In this document: one piece after another, positions 1 to 10,744 of the stretch | How the letters are laid out: the number at the start of each line of letters is the position of its first letter | Position numbering within the stretch: position 1 is the stretch's first letter | Origin: Scolanthus callimorphus | Taxonomy: Eukaryota > Cnidaria > Anthozoa > Actiniaria > Edwardsiidae | NCBI GenBank assembly: GCA_033964015.1 | Contig: CM066915.1 | Coordinates: 2,108,001-2,172,000, forward strand | DNA: 64,000 nt | Direction: 5' to 3' | Made by a program: the position numbers and the translations under genes | The notes under the pieces: generated by a model | Seen by the model: only the letters and a program-made list of their open reading frames with translations | Databases searched by the model: none | Told to the model about the DNA's origin: nothing

Positions 1-256
1 TCTCCCCGCTTGTTCTGTTTCTTTATTCTCCGCCAATAGCGCACAAGGGGGATCAACCAGCACAGCACCACTTGACACGCCACAATCACATAATTCACCG
101 CGATAATGACCCTACACACATGCAGTGTTTCTTGTCTATACTCGTATAATAGAATCTGTGGCCAGAACCAGGGCGGAATAAAGTCCATATTCCAATTCTC
201 ACGTAGATATCCTCTCAACAGACAGAGACCATTCACGTATATTATCTCACCAGAGT
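1..256 (-). CDS. Partial membrane-protein exon, runs off the left edge
   Basis: The reading frame is open across the whole segment and begins just after a splice acceptor (TTTGCAG). It encodes a stretch rich in W, Y and C (…PPWFWPQILLYEYRQE…) and then a membrane segment of about 22 residues (VIIAVNYVIVACQVVLCWLI) ending in a basic stop-transfer patch (RYWRRIKKQNKRG). The exon starts in phase 1 and joins in frame to the donor of the exon at 1009-1114, creating an Asp codon at the junction. Together they give a protein with at least two membrane passes. I do not recognise the family. A Cys-Arg pair just before the second membrane segment loosely recalls TMEM179-type four-pass proteins, but that is a weak resemblance. 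The 3' end lies outside the window. Confidence 0.6.
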
Positions 257-1008
257 CTGCAAATAGAAATACATCTTATAAGTGAAAAATTGATGAAGAA
301 AATTAGACACTGACTTTCGTGAAGCAATCTTTCCTAAATGCAAGGAAATACAAAATACAAATCCCTCAACTTGTCGCGCAACATTGCTGCGTTGCAAGCT
401 TCTGGTCGATCGATGTTGCGCGTTTTTCAGCATGAATTCCCTTGAACTGTCACAACAAATACTTTGTTCCTCAATGTAGAACCGCGCCTTACTTCGCGTG
501 CCAAGTTCGCTCAACTTTCAACAAATGTTTCTGTTTTGTAAGAGTTTTGGGGCTCGGTTGAAAAACGAGCAGCATCGATCTGAAACTTGCAACAATTAAG
601 CAATAAGCTTTCTTGTTATGTCAATCACAGACAAGCTCGTTTTTGTATAACACCAACGGAATGCCAGGAAATCGCTTGCGCAAAAGTTTAAAATGTTCAC
701 TGATGAAAATAAAGTATATTGATGTGTGAAATTAGTACATGTATCTATGCTCAATGCTCGCTTTGAGACAAGTACTAAAATGAAATAGGAATCAATCAGG
801 GATTTCATTAATGTTTATAACTTCTCACTCATGAGATAAATTGTCCACGCCCCAATCTCCCCAAACTCTTACTACGCATGACGATTGGATATCTTCCGAG
901 TTGAAGAATTTTTCAGGGAACTTTAGGGAAAGTGCCAAAACCATGCTTGGCCGTAACGCAAAAACCTTTCGGAGGTTGATCTCCGAAAACACAATCTTTC
1001 CATCTTAC
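257..1008. other. Intron between the two membrane-protein exons; no other gene seen
   Basis: AT-rich sequence bounded by a good donor (CAAG|GTAAGA) on the right and an acceptor on the left, both read on the minus strand. Nothing else recognisable was found in it. Confidence 0.5.
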
Positions 1009-1114
1009 CTTGTCTCACACTGAACACAATGAGTCCTCCGGCAGGTGCGATAGATGTTGCGATGTACAGCGAGAGCAAACCAACCGTAAGCACCAACAAC
1101 AGCGACACTAGCCA
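1009..1114 (-). CDS. Membrane-protein exon with first hydrophobic segment
   Basis: The exon encodes WLVSLLLVLTVGLLSLYIAT followed by a glycine-rich loop (SIAPAGGLIVFSVRQ) and stops at the strong donor CAAG|GTAAGA, in phase 1, matching the next exon. The hydrophobic stretch would serve as a signal anchor or first membrane pass. The upstream border is uncertain: an in-frame TGA lies three codons before the Trp, no in-frame ATG is present, and the two possible acceptors (…GTTGAG or …GGCTAG) both lack a good pyrimidine tract. An upstream exon is therefore needed. If the GGCTAG acceptor is used, a preceding exon ending in A would supply an initiator Met. The last C1 exon (3757-3833) ends in phase 0 and could formally be joined to the GTTGAG acceptor, but that fusion has no independent support. 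Confidence 0.5.
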
Positions 1115-1904
1115 CTCAACATGATTTCAATAGTCTAGCCGAACTTCAAAGAGAACACACTCGCTTATCAAACAACTTGCATTGCAATTCACGTAAATGT
1201 GCAAGGATGTTGTCCCTGGAGACGTTTTGTTTGTTGTTGGTAGCTTTATGACGTCCTTGGCGCGAGCAGACGCTCATTTCTATCGCACGAGCTGTCACCT
1301 CAGCCCGTCACCTTCTCGTTCACAGAGCTCATGCGCTTGGAGTTTTTTTTTTTTTTTTTGCGCTTGGAGGTTGGTCTTGGACCTCTCAAAGGCTCAAAGG
1401 TATTCCCCAGAAAAGTTCGTGAGGCATGCGCAGTTAAGATCATATTACACGAGGCAATTATTCTTGCAACTCGGAACGCAATATTTGTTGCGTTGCGCGT
1501 TGCAGCGAAAAGCGTGCGTGTAACATCCCCCTGCAATGCAATATTTTGTTGCGTTGCGAGTTGCAGAAAATGTAGAACCGTGCTGTACTTTCCGCAACGT
1601 TGCCAGACAAGTTGCTATACGTGTAACATGTCTTGGCAATTTATCACGCAATGGTTCCCTGAATGGGCCAATCCGCGCGCTTGACTTTGATAGTACCGCT
1701 GTAATTGATCATTATTCATGCGGGCGCATTGCAAGTAGCAAAACATATTGCGAGTAACAAGTAAGAGCGCGCGCTACAGCAGATTTTATGACTAGGCGCA
1801 ACGTTATGGCTGATTTGCCGGGCTCATTTCTTGTAAGAAAGAAGAAGACGTGGTTGTGCTCCCTACGACAACTGACAAGTACCTAAGTACATTAGACATG
1901 TTCC
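1115..1904. other. Non-coding; poly-T run and short direct repeats
   Basis: Holds a run of about 18 T near 1340 and two related ~28-bp direct repeats (1479-1505 and 1537-1566, core TTGCGTTGCG). Short reading frames on both strands are mirror images across these repeats and do not look coding. Confidence 0.5.
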
Positions 1905-2166
1905 TTACAGCTGTTTCAGGTAACACGCGACTTCGCCGTTGTCAGATTCTTGGAGTTTGGCAGTTGGGTTTTCTGCGTTGTCAATCAATGCAATCCGTGT
2001 GAGCCACCCTTGCCCAGTGCATTTGTTTGGCTTCCCTTGCGAGACATGTCGCGACAGAAGCCAATACTGCACTAGGCGAATTGATTGACGTCGCAGAAAA
2101 ACCCAACTGCCATAAATGTTTATTGAACGCGCTGGGTCGCGTGCCGTTACCTGAAACAGCTGTAAA
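1905..2166. mobile_element. MITE-like inverted-repeat element
   Basis: The ends are imperfect inverted copies: TTACAGCTGTTTCAGGTAAC on the left and its complement on the right. A second inverted pair lies inside (GGCAGTTGGGTTTTCTGCG and its complement). There is no coding capacity. A diverged left half of the same element recurs at 22310-22530. Confidence 0.65.
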
Positions 2167-2334
2167 AGAGCACATAGAGCAGGTTTTTCAAGGAAAGATA
2201 CTGCATTAATGGCATTTTAGAAGCGAAAGACCGCGCACAGGGTGTGATCACAGGTGAGTGGCGCCAATCGAAAGGCACTTGAGGATCTCTTCCCTTACGT
2301 AAGGTCTGGTCGATTGCGGGAAAGGGGTCACCAA

Positions 2335-3434
2335 TAGAGCAGATTTCAGATGACCGTCGTGAAAGTAAACGCAATTGTGTAATCACTAGCCAATCAGAAA
2401 CAAGAGTAATTACAACTTACTGTTGAATGGTTTCCAGTCCAGCCAATCAGTACCTTGCAAGCAGTTAGGCCGGTGGCCTAAGAGGAGGAGGAAATCACTG
2501 CTCGCAGGGTAGCCAATCAGGAGCCGAACCAATTCAGGATTACTTAGGCCGTGTTTAGACCTAGGATGTTTACTGCAGTAAACCGATTTACTAACCTCAG
2601 TAAATTTTAGATAAGTGTAAACAGCTTTTCTGACCTCAGTAAATGCCGGCAAAGACAAAGGAAAGTCAACCTAGGTTGAGTAAACGTTAACTTTTCTAGA
2701 TGGCTTGGTTTAGGGCAGTAACTGAGTTAACTGGGGTCACGATGACAGATTGAACACAACGTGTCACAGCGCAAACTGCAAAAACACTCGAATTTAGTGA
2801 GCAGAGTAGCTGAAAATGTATAAGCCGGTTTCGCAACAGTCAAGGAAAAAGTCTTTGGAGAGTACATTCAGCGACGGTCGAAACCATCGACCTTTCAAGA
2901 TCATTGCTGTCTACAGCAAGCGACATATGTTATCAATTGTGATGACTAAAATCTCCAGAACTATTTACATAAGCATTCAGAAGTCTCAGAAGTAGCAATC
3001 GCTTAAACCTGGAATTCTGGATTCTCTTAAAAAGCACCAAAAAAGTAGGCAGTGGCGATAAAGCTAGTATTAACAGTGCTTATTCATTCGTATCAATGAC
3101 AGTGAAAGTGATTCCTGCCAACAAGTAAATCACGAACTCATGGCCGTTGACAGATGAACTAAGGTCAAGCTAGCGAGTATAAACACTTTACTGACCAACT
3201 AAGGTCATCAAATTCAACCCGGTAGGTCAGTAACTCGGCAATTAACTCTAACTTACTGCAGTAAACAACCTAGGTCTAAACACGGCATTAGTAGTCACAC
3301 AATTGCTCTCGAATTTGATTGGCTAGTAATTCCTCGCTTGTAATTAGTTCGTAATTTGATTGGGTGATAGAAATAAGCAGCCAATGAGAAAGCAAACGCA
3401 ATTAAATCACGACAGTCATCTGAAATCCGCTCTA
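2335..3434. mobile_element. TA-flanked MITE interrupted by a second element
   Basis: The outer ends are TAGAGCAGATTTCA and the complement TGAAATCCGCTCTA, followed inside by the sequence blocks (AATCACTAGCCAATCAGAAA and similar) that mark the family also found at 4383, 33716, 34093 and 21640. The middle is occupied by an unrelated inverted-repeat element at 2548-3287, so this is one element inserted in another. No coding frame was found. Confidence 0.7.
2548..3287. mobile_element. Nested inverted-repeat transposon inside a MITE
   Basis: The terminal inverted repeats share GCCGTGTTTAGACCTAGG plus GTTTACTGCAGTAAAC. They are flanked by TTAG on both sides, a possible short target duplication. The interior contains further CTCAGTAAA-type repeats and has no significant open frame, so it is non-autonomous. 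Confidence 0.65.
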
Positions 3435-3620
3435 GTGTTCCGCTAGGCAAACTTTCTTCCCCTGTTTCCAGTGTTTCGCCAGCATAGTGCACTCGCATGG
3501 CTTCCTTTGATCAAAATCCAGACAACGTCGCGACAGAAAGCCAGGCGACTGCACTAGGCGAAACAGGGCAAGAATCTGATTGGCAGAACAGCAAAGCCGA
3601 AGTTTTGTTGAAAGACGGGT
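3435..3620. repeat. Dispersed repeat shared with 26.7 kb
   Basis: The segment around GCCAGGCGACTGCACTAGGC and CAAGAATCTGATTGGC recurs, rearranged, at 26725-26825. A shorter relative lies inside the element near 2030-2080. It is not coding. Confidence 0.4.
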
Positions 3621-3756
3621 CGTGATGCAACGATTTTACTTATAATTGAAATAGCTTGAAGTGTGCGCTCAGGCCCAATGCTTCCCTGTGCTTAGTGGAA
3701 ACAGGTCTGTATAGTTTCTATTCCTCGACTGGTGGCCTAAACACGCGCCGGGCTAC

Positions 3757-3833
3757 CTGTATGTTCTCTTGCTGACGCGGACATGTAGTGATGACCTCCT
3801 CAAAGCACCTCTTGTGAACAACACAACGGCACC
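3757..3833 (-). CDS. C1 domain module 2, third exon
   Basis: This exon completes a C1 zinc finger. It encodes GCRCVVHKRCFEEVITTCP and supplies the last Cys-x2-Cys partner, the His and the final two Cys of the H-C2-C2-C2-H-C-C pattern. The acceptor is CTTCCAG; phase 1 entry matches the 32-nt exon at 5141-5172, giving CQGCRC. The donor (CAG|GTAGCC) is weak and leaves phase 0. The VVHKRC block is typical of the C1A domain of novel protein kinase C (epsilon/eta), which binds diacylglycerol or phorbol ester. No second C1 (C1B), hinge or kinase exon was found downstream within the window, so the full domain structure is unknown. Confidence 0.75.
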
Positions 3834-4382
3834 CTGGAAGAACACGAGAGACCAAGAGAGATATTAAAATGTCATTAAATCAAAGGATTGCTTAGCTGCA
3901 TGGGTGGAAGCATGCGGTGTTTCGAACTGTTAAGTCTGCCATATCAGCTGTGACACACAGCTGTTGTCAGGGGCTGACAGGGGCGTCACTACCAATACAC
4001 AAGTACGCAACTGTATACTAAAATCTTCCCTTTGTTATACCGCTTTCTTTCTGATGATGGTGTCTATCAAAATACTCTCTTGCGTATCTTACAATAAAGC
4101 TCTAGTCTGTCATATCCCTGGTCTGTCGATCCCTGGTTGTAACCTCAATAGACCTTTTGCATTTGAGGGGAAGCCCTGTGGTTTGCCCCTGGCAGACACA
4201 TGCGAAGCCTATTTCTTTGGACCTTGCCTGTGTGTCAAGGGAAAAAAACAAAAGCTTTCGCTATCTTGATTGCCAGTTAGAGAACAAAACCACAGGATGA
4301 ACCTTGTTCAAGCAAAAAATGGAATATTTGCACAGCATTTTCTCTTCTACCTGGTGATCTACTAGTTATAATCAATAGCCAT
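3834..4382. other. Intron sequence of C1 module 2, no feature
   Basis: Unique AT-rich sequence between the third C1 exon and a MITE. The 101-codon frame on the plus strand (3964-4269) has no recognisable domain and lies within the intron of the minus-strand module. Confidence 0.4.
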
Positions 4383-4638
4383 TAGAGCGGATTTCACATG
4401 ACTGTCGTGAAAACAATTGCAATTGAGCAATCACTAGCCAATCAGAATCGAGAGAAATCACCACTTGCTCCTAAATGGCTTTTCTCTCAGCCAATCACAA
4501 GCCGAACCAATTACTAAGTAATTACACAATTGTATTTACTACAGAATTTGATTGGCTGAGAAAAACGAGTAGCCAATGAGAACGCAGAGCAATCGCAATT
4601 ACATAACAAGGGTTGACAGTCATGTGAAATCCGCTCTA
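4383..4638. mobile_element. Complete TA-flanked MITE
   Basis: A 256-bp element with near-perfect 23-bp terminal inverted repeats (TAGAGCGGATTTCACATGAC at the left, its complement at the right). It is flanked by TA-rich target sequence, has no coding capacity, and belongs to the same family as the elements at 2335, 33716 and 34093. Confidence 0.75.
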
Positions 4639-4652
4639 TAAGTAAAACTCGA

Positions 4653-4759
4653 GGAATTCCCCATCCTCGCGTGCCAGGGTCCTCCCCTGGGGGGAGGTGA
4701 GGGAAGGACCCTGGCGGGGAGGTGAGGGGAGGACCCTGGCGCGCGAGGATGGGAATTCC
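4653..4759. repeat. GC-rich palindrome
   Basis: The arms GGAATTCCCCATCCTCGCG… and …CGCGAGGATGGGAATTCC are inverted copies, and the central part repeats GGGAGGTGAGGG. It would form a strong hairpin and looks like a short foldback MITE. Confidence 0.6.
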
Positions 4760-4799
4760 CTGAAGCAACTGTGTAAAATGTTGAACCTGCTAGACAATC

Positions 4800-5130
4800 T
4801 TAAGGCCCGTTCACATTTGCAATTTTTAACTTTGTCGAGCGAGTCGCGGCGATTTTCTCGCACGTACGCGTCGACTCAAAATCACTAATATGTAAACTAG
4901 TATAGGTGCAACTCAACGCGATTTGCCGCGACTTTTGTCACGTGATGTTGCGGAGATTTCAAACCCGTTTCAATGTCCGAAACTCTTTGCAACTTGATGC
5001 GATTTGAAGAAAAGAGAGCACAGCAATCGCACCAAATTTGCATCTCGTTTTCACTAGAGTTGGAATTGCAACTCGCGCGAGAAAAATCGCCGCGAGAAAT
5101 GCAACAAAAAAAGTGTAAAACCGGCCTTAA
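4800..5130. mobile_element. TTAA-flanked MITE (piggyBac-like ends)
   Basis: It starts TTAAGGCCCGTTCACATTTGC and ends with the diverged complement finishing GGCCTTAA. TTAA on both sides is the target duplication of piggyBac-type transposases. It is non-coding and lies only about 10 bp from the small C1 exon at 5141-5172. Confidence 0.6.
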
Positions 5131-5140
5131 CCCAACATAC

Positions 5141-5172
5141 CTTGACATCGATAACCCTGACGAACAAGACCC
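5141..5172 (-). CDS. C1 domain module 2, 32-nt middle exon
   Basis: A micro-exon of exactly 32 nt between a T-rich acceptor (…TTTTTTCAG) and a donor (CAAG|GTATGT). It encodes the end of a Trp codon and GLVRQGYRCQ, the conserved W-G-x-x-x-Q-G-x-x-C centre of C1 domains. Entry in phase 2 and exit in phase 1 fit the flanking exons exactly. Small middle C1 exons of this length are also known in vertebrate PKC genes, which supports homology of the exon structure. Confidence 0.8.
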
Positions 5173-5934
5173 CTGAAAAAAAAAATTTCGAAATGAAAAA
5201 TTGAAAGTGCACATAATAAAACCGTAAAGTGCGTCACGCGGCGCCCCTATGATTCAAAATCAATATGTCAAGTTGTATTTGCCTTGCTAAAGTATAGCCC
5301 ACGTTTATGAATTAATTTGCATGCAGTTTCAGTTTCGAAATTGAAAACAAGTTGTGAACTTTATCATGAACTTCCTGGGGAATCAATATCATTTTTTCTG
5401 TGCGTCAAAGAAACCCAAAATATGTTTAACCTAGGAACTGTATTGTCTGTATGTCATTGTTTGGAGAACACATAATTATTCAGAATATTATTAGGTTATA
5501 CGAGTACGCACAAGTTTTATATAATAGTAATAAAGTTAAAATAACTTAAAATGGTTTCATCTTGTAAAATTTCAACTTCATTGTGTCATGAAGCTTTCCA
5601 AACGGCAAATTACTGTGAAAACTGTATCGGCCTGTTTCGTACACGACACGTAATGGCCGCGTTCTGCCGTGACAAGTTGTGAGGTCTGAACAAAAAATCG
5701 TGACTTTCATATCTTCCTGTTTACAAAAATAAACGCGATCCAACAAAGCTCCCTTTGAAATCTTTTTCACTCACGAATCTTGTACTGAGTTAAAACAATA
5801 TTTATACTAGCTTAATTACATTTCAGTTAAATATTTCACAAGCGATTTAAATCAATTTTAATATCTTTCCTCTTCATTTTGTAAAAGCTGATACGTGGGA
5901 TCGAGTACGCAGTCAAATAGATAATTTCACTCAC
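5173..5934. other. Intron of C1 module 2
   Basis: AT-rich intron between the first and middle exons of the module. I see no repeat or gene in it. Confidence 0.6.
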
Positions 5935-6051
5935 CAGATAAATTCGTTGCAATGAGAACAAAACGTTGGCTGCTTTAAGTTAGTAAGTTCAAACTCATGG
6001 CCGTTGACTTCGTGCATGTCTTCTTCTAACATATTACACACTCTTCTTTCA
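5935..6051 (-). CDS. C1 domain module 2, first exon
   Basis: It encodes [20 protein letters not shown] and then [13 protein letters not shown], the N-terminal half of a C1 domain with the initial His and first Cys-x2-Cys. The donor is ATCTG|GTGAGT in phase 2. The block VNGHEF…QPTFCSHC…FIW matches the start of novel-type PKC C1A domains. The 5' border is uncertain. The exon may begin translation at the ATG at 6030-6032, or may be internal, entered at the AG before 6051. In that case phase 2 fits the donor of the upstream module's third exon (12183-12243), which would make one protein with two tandem C1 domains. The acceptor there has a poor pyrimidine tract. Confidence 0.75.
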
Positions 6052-6479
6052 CTGTATTCGCAACTCTTTGCTGTTTTGTCTTTTGACGTTTTGATGTGCT
6101 TGATATAAGGCACTACCCATAGTGCTTTATGTGCATCGTTTCGGCATCAAATTGAGGCCAAGGAGGCACGTGTCATGTCACGCAATTTCCAATGAGCCTC
6201 TCGTTCGCTGGTCGCAGTCCAAAAAAAAAATTCCCGCTAATTTAGCGCCTTTTCTGTATTCTTCTAGAATTTTGAAAAAATTCTACCGAGGTGGGTACCA
6301 CCCTGCTTGCAGAGGGAGGCCTCTTCGGCAAAGCTGATAGCGTTCAAAACCTGAAGAAGATCGGTAATGGCCGATTGAAATATCGTATTAAATAATCATC
6401 GTTCAAGCTGTTCGTCGACCTTTCATTATATATATTCTTCGGCAGCGTAGGGGCGTAGCGGGAGGGTGTGTGTGTGTGT

Positions 6480-6640
6480 GTGGTGGGGGGGGGGGAGGGG
6501 GAGGCACAGGGGGCCGCCCCTCCCCCTTTCTCGAAGGATTTTTCCATACATTTAATGTATTTGTTGGAGGAAATTTGAAAATTTTCGTGCCATGTTTTCA
6601 CTGTCCGGGGGGGCCGTTGCTCCCCCTTCCAAGAGTAATA
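6480..6640. repeat. Dispersed G-rich repeat, copy 1
   Basis: The sequence with CCCCCTTTCTCG, CCATACATTTA(A/C)TGTATTTG and CATGTTTTCACT recurs at 7060-7215 in the same orientation with moderate divergence. It is preceded by a (GT)n and poly-G tract. No coding signal. Confidence 0.55.
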
Positions 6641-7059
6641 AATTTGTAGGCATTTGCAGAACCGCGTACAAGTAATACTGAAGACGTATCCAATGATCCA
6701 AGTACTGGCTGACCTTAATATCGTACATGAATGCAAACTATTTTTATAAGCTGTATGAACCATTCTTTTTGAATTCTTTCTAAAACGAATACTTAAGAGT
6801 TGTTTCCCATACAATCATTGTATTTTTTTATTGGAAATTCCAAGGAGGTCAGGGATCCTTTGCCAGCCATTGTTGTTGTGGGCCCGTGAACAGCAGTATT
6901 TATTTCATCATCATTAATTTAAAAAATACATTTAGCAGCTCCATATATTCGTTTCTAGATATTTTATATCTCTACTACCGTTCTTTAAGGGTCCTACATT
7001 TACATAATTAAATGAATAATGACATGTCTTCTGACTATTGAGAAAATATTTTCAGGGGC

Positions 7060-7215
7060 ATAACCAGGGGGTGCAGGGGGGCGCCCCCCCCCCCTTTCTC
7101 GGGAATTTTCCCATACATTTACTGTATTTGCTGGAGGAAAATTAAAAAATTTCGTCCCATGTTTTCACTATCCCCCATCCCCCCCCCCCCCCTCCCCGCC
7201 CCACCCAACCAAAAT
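7060..7215. repeat. Dispersed G-rich repeat, copy 2
   Basis: Second copy of the repeat at 6480-6640, again next to poly-G/poly-C tracts. Its two ends (GGGGCATAACCAGG and CCTGGCTACGCCCC) are themselves inverted copies. Confidence 0.55.
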
Positions 7216-7546
7216 TCCTGGCTACGCCCCTGTATTTGAATGAATAATAATAGGATATATCTCAGAAAGAACTCTAATATCATGTAATATGTGAGTCTGA
7301 ATCTTCAATAAACCAGAAAAGAAAATTATATCTATATTCTGTTCTTTCAATATAAAATTTGAAGAATATGAATTTGAGATAATATGCACTAATTCAAAGA
7401 CGACTGGCACCCCACCAACCCCCTCCCTCTTGTCCACCTTAAATGTACTACCCTGCTAAAGTATAGGGGACATGAGGAGTCTCTATTGCCAAAATAGCTG
7501 TAATTTCGTCTGTTTTAAGGAATGGCACATGTATTATATTTAAGCA

Positions 7547-7797
7547 TTAGAGCACAACGCGTGATGTTGGGAGAGACACTCGAAACATTTTAAAATCACT
7601 CGCTTGCGACTCGTGATTTTACAACGTTCTCGTGTCTCTCCCAACATCACGCGTGCTCTATTGCGCCGATAAAGTCATAGAAAGTTGTGCTCTAACGATT
7701 TTATGATATAGTGGGGGAGAACCATTACTTTATCGGTGTAATAAAGCATAGATTTGGACCAATCAGAGCGCGCGTTATATCGTAGCTATATTATAAT
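7547..7797. mobile_element. Foldback MITE, TTAGAGCACAAC family
   Basis: An imperfect palindrome: GCGTGATGTTGGGAGAGACAC is followed by its complement about 50 bp later, and TTAGAGCACAAC recurs inverted near 7695. A diverged relative is at 23264-23475, where the arm GTTGGGAGAGACACA and the tail GGACCAATCAG…GCGCGTTATATC are shared. Non-coding. Confidence 0.6.
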
Positions 7798-7995
7798 TAA
7801 GCAATAAAAGTACTTTCCGCGTGCTCTCTGCTTTCTTACAAACACGAGGGGTATGTTGGGAGAACTGATCAAAACTTGAAAGACACGAGCCGAAGGCGAG
7901 TGTCTTTCAAGTTTAATCAGTTCGACCAACATTCCCCGAGTGTTTGTAAGAAACCAGAGAGCACGCAGAAAATTATTTTTATTGCTTTTAGAAAA
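7798..7995. mobile_element. Palindromic MITE
   Basis: Arms run inward from AAGCAATAAAAGT and AATAATTTTTATTGCTT. Long inverted blocks include TTCTTACAAACACGAGG with its counterpart and CTTGAAAGACAC with its complement. The element is almost one continuous hairpin and has no gene. Confidence 0.65.
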
Positions 7996-8304
7996 TAACA
8001 TACACACGCGCGACAGCGTTGCGTGACAATCGTGTTTCTCAGGTCTCTTACAAACACGCTTTTTAACCAATCAGAATGCGCACATTCACAATACAACATA
8101 GGTGTTACTTTCTAAATCATTTTAAAGCTCTTGGAAAGTAGAACACAAATATGGTATTTCATTAATTATCAATTAATTATCAAATAAATAATTTTCAATT
8201 TTTTTTGTTATTCCCATTTTATGACAATTATTCTTTCAGTCTTTATTCTATCGACCAAACTACAACGCTTAGATTTATAATTGAACAGTCGCTATAGTGG
8301 AATT

Positions 8305-9345
8305 CATCATTGTATGTAGTGTTCATTGATTTCCAGAAGGCTTATGACAGCCTTGACAGGGAGGTTTTGTGGAAATTAATGCGGCATTATGGAATACCGG
8401 AGAAGTTCATTAGCATCATCAAAGTTTCAAGTCAACACAGGGGTTCGGCAAGGATGCTAGTTATCCCCCTTTCTGTTTTTCTGGCTGTAGATTGGATAAT
8501 GAAGAAAAGTACAGAAGGAAGAAGAAAAAAATGGTATCCAGATTACGTTGTGGAACCAGCTAGTCGACGACCTAGACTTTGCAGACGACATCGCCCTCCT
8601 TTCACATAGCCACAACCAGATGCAGGAGAAGATCAAATGCTTAGAGGAGGAGGTGATAAAGCTCGGACTACCTATTAGCAAGAAGAAGACAAAGTCTATG
8701 AGGATGAACAACAGAAGAGAAGGGGGACATTTAGGAAGTCTCAAGCTTCACTTATCTAGGAAGCATGTTAGCACAGATGGAAGCTCGGAGGATGACGTCA
8801 AGGAGAGAATTGGAAAGGCCAGAGTAGCCTTTAATCTTCTAAAGAAGGTCTGAAAGGCAAGGGCCATAACAACAATGCAACAACCGTCAAACTACGCATT
8901 TTCAACAGCAACGTCAAATCCGTATTGCTGTTCGGCTCGGAAACATGGCGGATCACCAAAGCATCGATAGGGAAGTGTTTATCGCAATAAGTGTCCGAGG
9001 AGCATTCTTAGGAAATGTTGGCCAGAGAAGATCAGTAATGAAGACCTTTGTAGGGCAACGGTCAGGAGCCAGTGGAACGGATAGTTAGCAGAAGGAAGTG
9101 GACATGGATCGGTCACACGCTCCGTAAACAGAAAGATCATATTTACCCTGCAGGCTTTAAACGTGGAACCCGTCGGGGAAACGCAGGCGTGGGCGACCCA
9201 AGAAAACATGGAGAAGCTGTGTGGAGGATGAATTCAGGAAGAAAGGAATGAGTTGGGCAGAATTGGAGAAAGTTTCTCAAGATCGTAGAAGAGAAAGCTA
9301 GTTGTTAACGGCCTATGCTCCGACAGTGTGCGAAAAGGCGATAAG
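8305..9345 (+). pseudogene. Degraded non-LTR retrotransposon (LINE) reverse transcriptase
   Basis: Two overlapping frames show reverse-transcriptase motifs. VFIDFQKAYDSLDREVLW (motif A type) is at 8310-8370 and LDFADDIALLSHSHNQMQEK (the FADD catalytic motif) at about 8570-8630 in another frame. Further frame breaks follow, then the usual LINE C-terminal signature (WTWIGHTLRK near 9105-9130, GRPKKTW near 9190-9210). At least two frameshifts and no upstream endonuclease region mean it is a 5'-truncated, inactive copy. The clade was not determined. Confidence 0.85.
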
Positions 9346-9759
9346 TAAGTACTTCTTTCAGTCCGAACTTTTTCGGTTACTATCTAACTTAAAAAAGCAA
9401 TATAAATATTGAACATACAAAAAATCGCTGGCACGCTTTTGGAGTCCACCTTAGTACCATATATTTTGATACAAATTGAGTGGTCCTATGGAATTCTGAT
9501 GGACTAGAACATAATCAAGCGAGGAAAAACTGTTTTTCAGAAATAATTATTGATTTAAAAAACACATATTTGATTTTATTTTTCAGCGGTCCGGTATCCA
9601 TCAAATCGCGCGCTCTGATTGGCTCGCGAGCGGGCCGGAATCCTACGATCCGGACCCCGGGTCCGGATGAATCGCGCGCGCGCTAATTTCTGTGAAGTTT
9701 ATGCTGTTTCAGTGAAAGCAAAAAAATAAATATATTATTTACCGGCTTGGGGTCGGTCC

Positions 9760-9859
9760 AGATCGTCAAATACCGTGACCTCGGCCTTGAAAATACTGAC
9801 CTCGACCTCCGGTCTCGGTCAGTATTTTCAAGACCTCGGTCACGGTATTTCACGATCCG
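9760..9859. repeat. Hairpin repeat
   Basis: GATCGTCAAATACCGTGACC and its near-complement GGTCACGGTATTTCACGATC bracket a second inverted pair (TTGAAAATACTGACC and GGTCAGTATTTTCAAG). A small palindromic element, non-coding. Confidence 0.6.
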
Positions 9860-10439
9860 AAACTCTGAGCCAAAAGTATCTATTAACTAACTGAAAATTA
9901 GAACTGATAGTCTGTTATGTCTACTAGATGACTACCCGACATTGTAGCATGCACTCTGCAATAATTGTTTTTGTTTCTAACCTATACATTAACCCTTTAC
10001 TCGACTTTACTCCGTTCTATCAAAGGCTACAATGACATGGTACCGGTCCAATCTTTTGGTAGAATTTTGTTCTGGTAACAATTGACACCACAGTTATATG
10101 TTTGTCCCTGGAGTGGAAGATTATTACCATTTTTCCAGAGAATCGGGCCATGAATAGAAAAAGCTCTGAGACCATAGGACTTAAGAAAATTATTTGTCGA
10201 TTACAAGTTCGTTTAGAGGGCCATAGGTTTGCCTAAAGAAACAGATTTTAGGCATATTGCTAAATTATTTTTTTACTGCAATTTTTTTATTCTAGTTTCT
10301 GTATATATTTTAACACCTTTGAATTATCATAGTATTATTGTAATGTTAGTTTTACAATGTTGTAATATATTGAGGACCTTCAAAATCACCTCTGGTGATA
10401 AGGCTTCCTTTTGAATTATATATTTATATATATTAGTAC

Positions 10440-10690
10440 GTTTTCTCGGATAAGAACGTTAAACTGTAGGTCTCGTCTCTTACATACACTACACTAACCG
10501 GAACCAGAGGGGCGTTAAAGAACCACGAGGACCGTCGGAAGTTGCCCAACCTCTGTGTTACAGAACTCACCAATATACTAATGCACACTCATGTTTATAA
10601 AACTGGTTTTCATTGGATGTGTTATCCAAACATGTAAAGGCGCTTAGAGCTTTGAGGATAAGCGCTATATAAGCACCTACAATAAGAGAT
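10440..10690 (+). mobile_element. 5'-truncated SINE body and LINE-type tail
   Basis: The block beginning TCTCGGATAAGAACGTTAAA and continuing through ACTAACCGGAACCAGAGG matches, in opposite orientation, the body of the full-length SINE at 56785-57190. It lacks the tRNA-like head. It is followed by GTAAAGGCGCTTAGAG…AGCGCTATATAAG, the type of 3' tail shared with L2/CR1-like LINEs. Confidence 0.6.
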
Positions 10691-10744
10691 TATTTATCGG
10701 AAGATTCAACGGCAGCGCTGATACATGCATTTGTTACATGTAAG

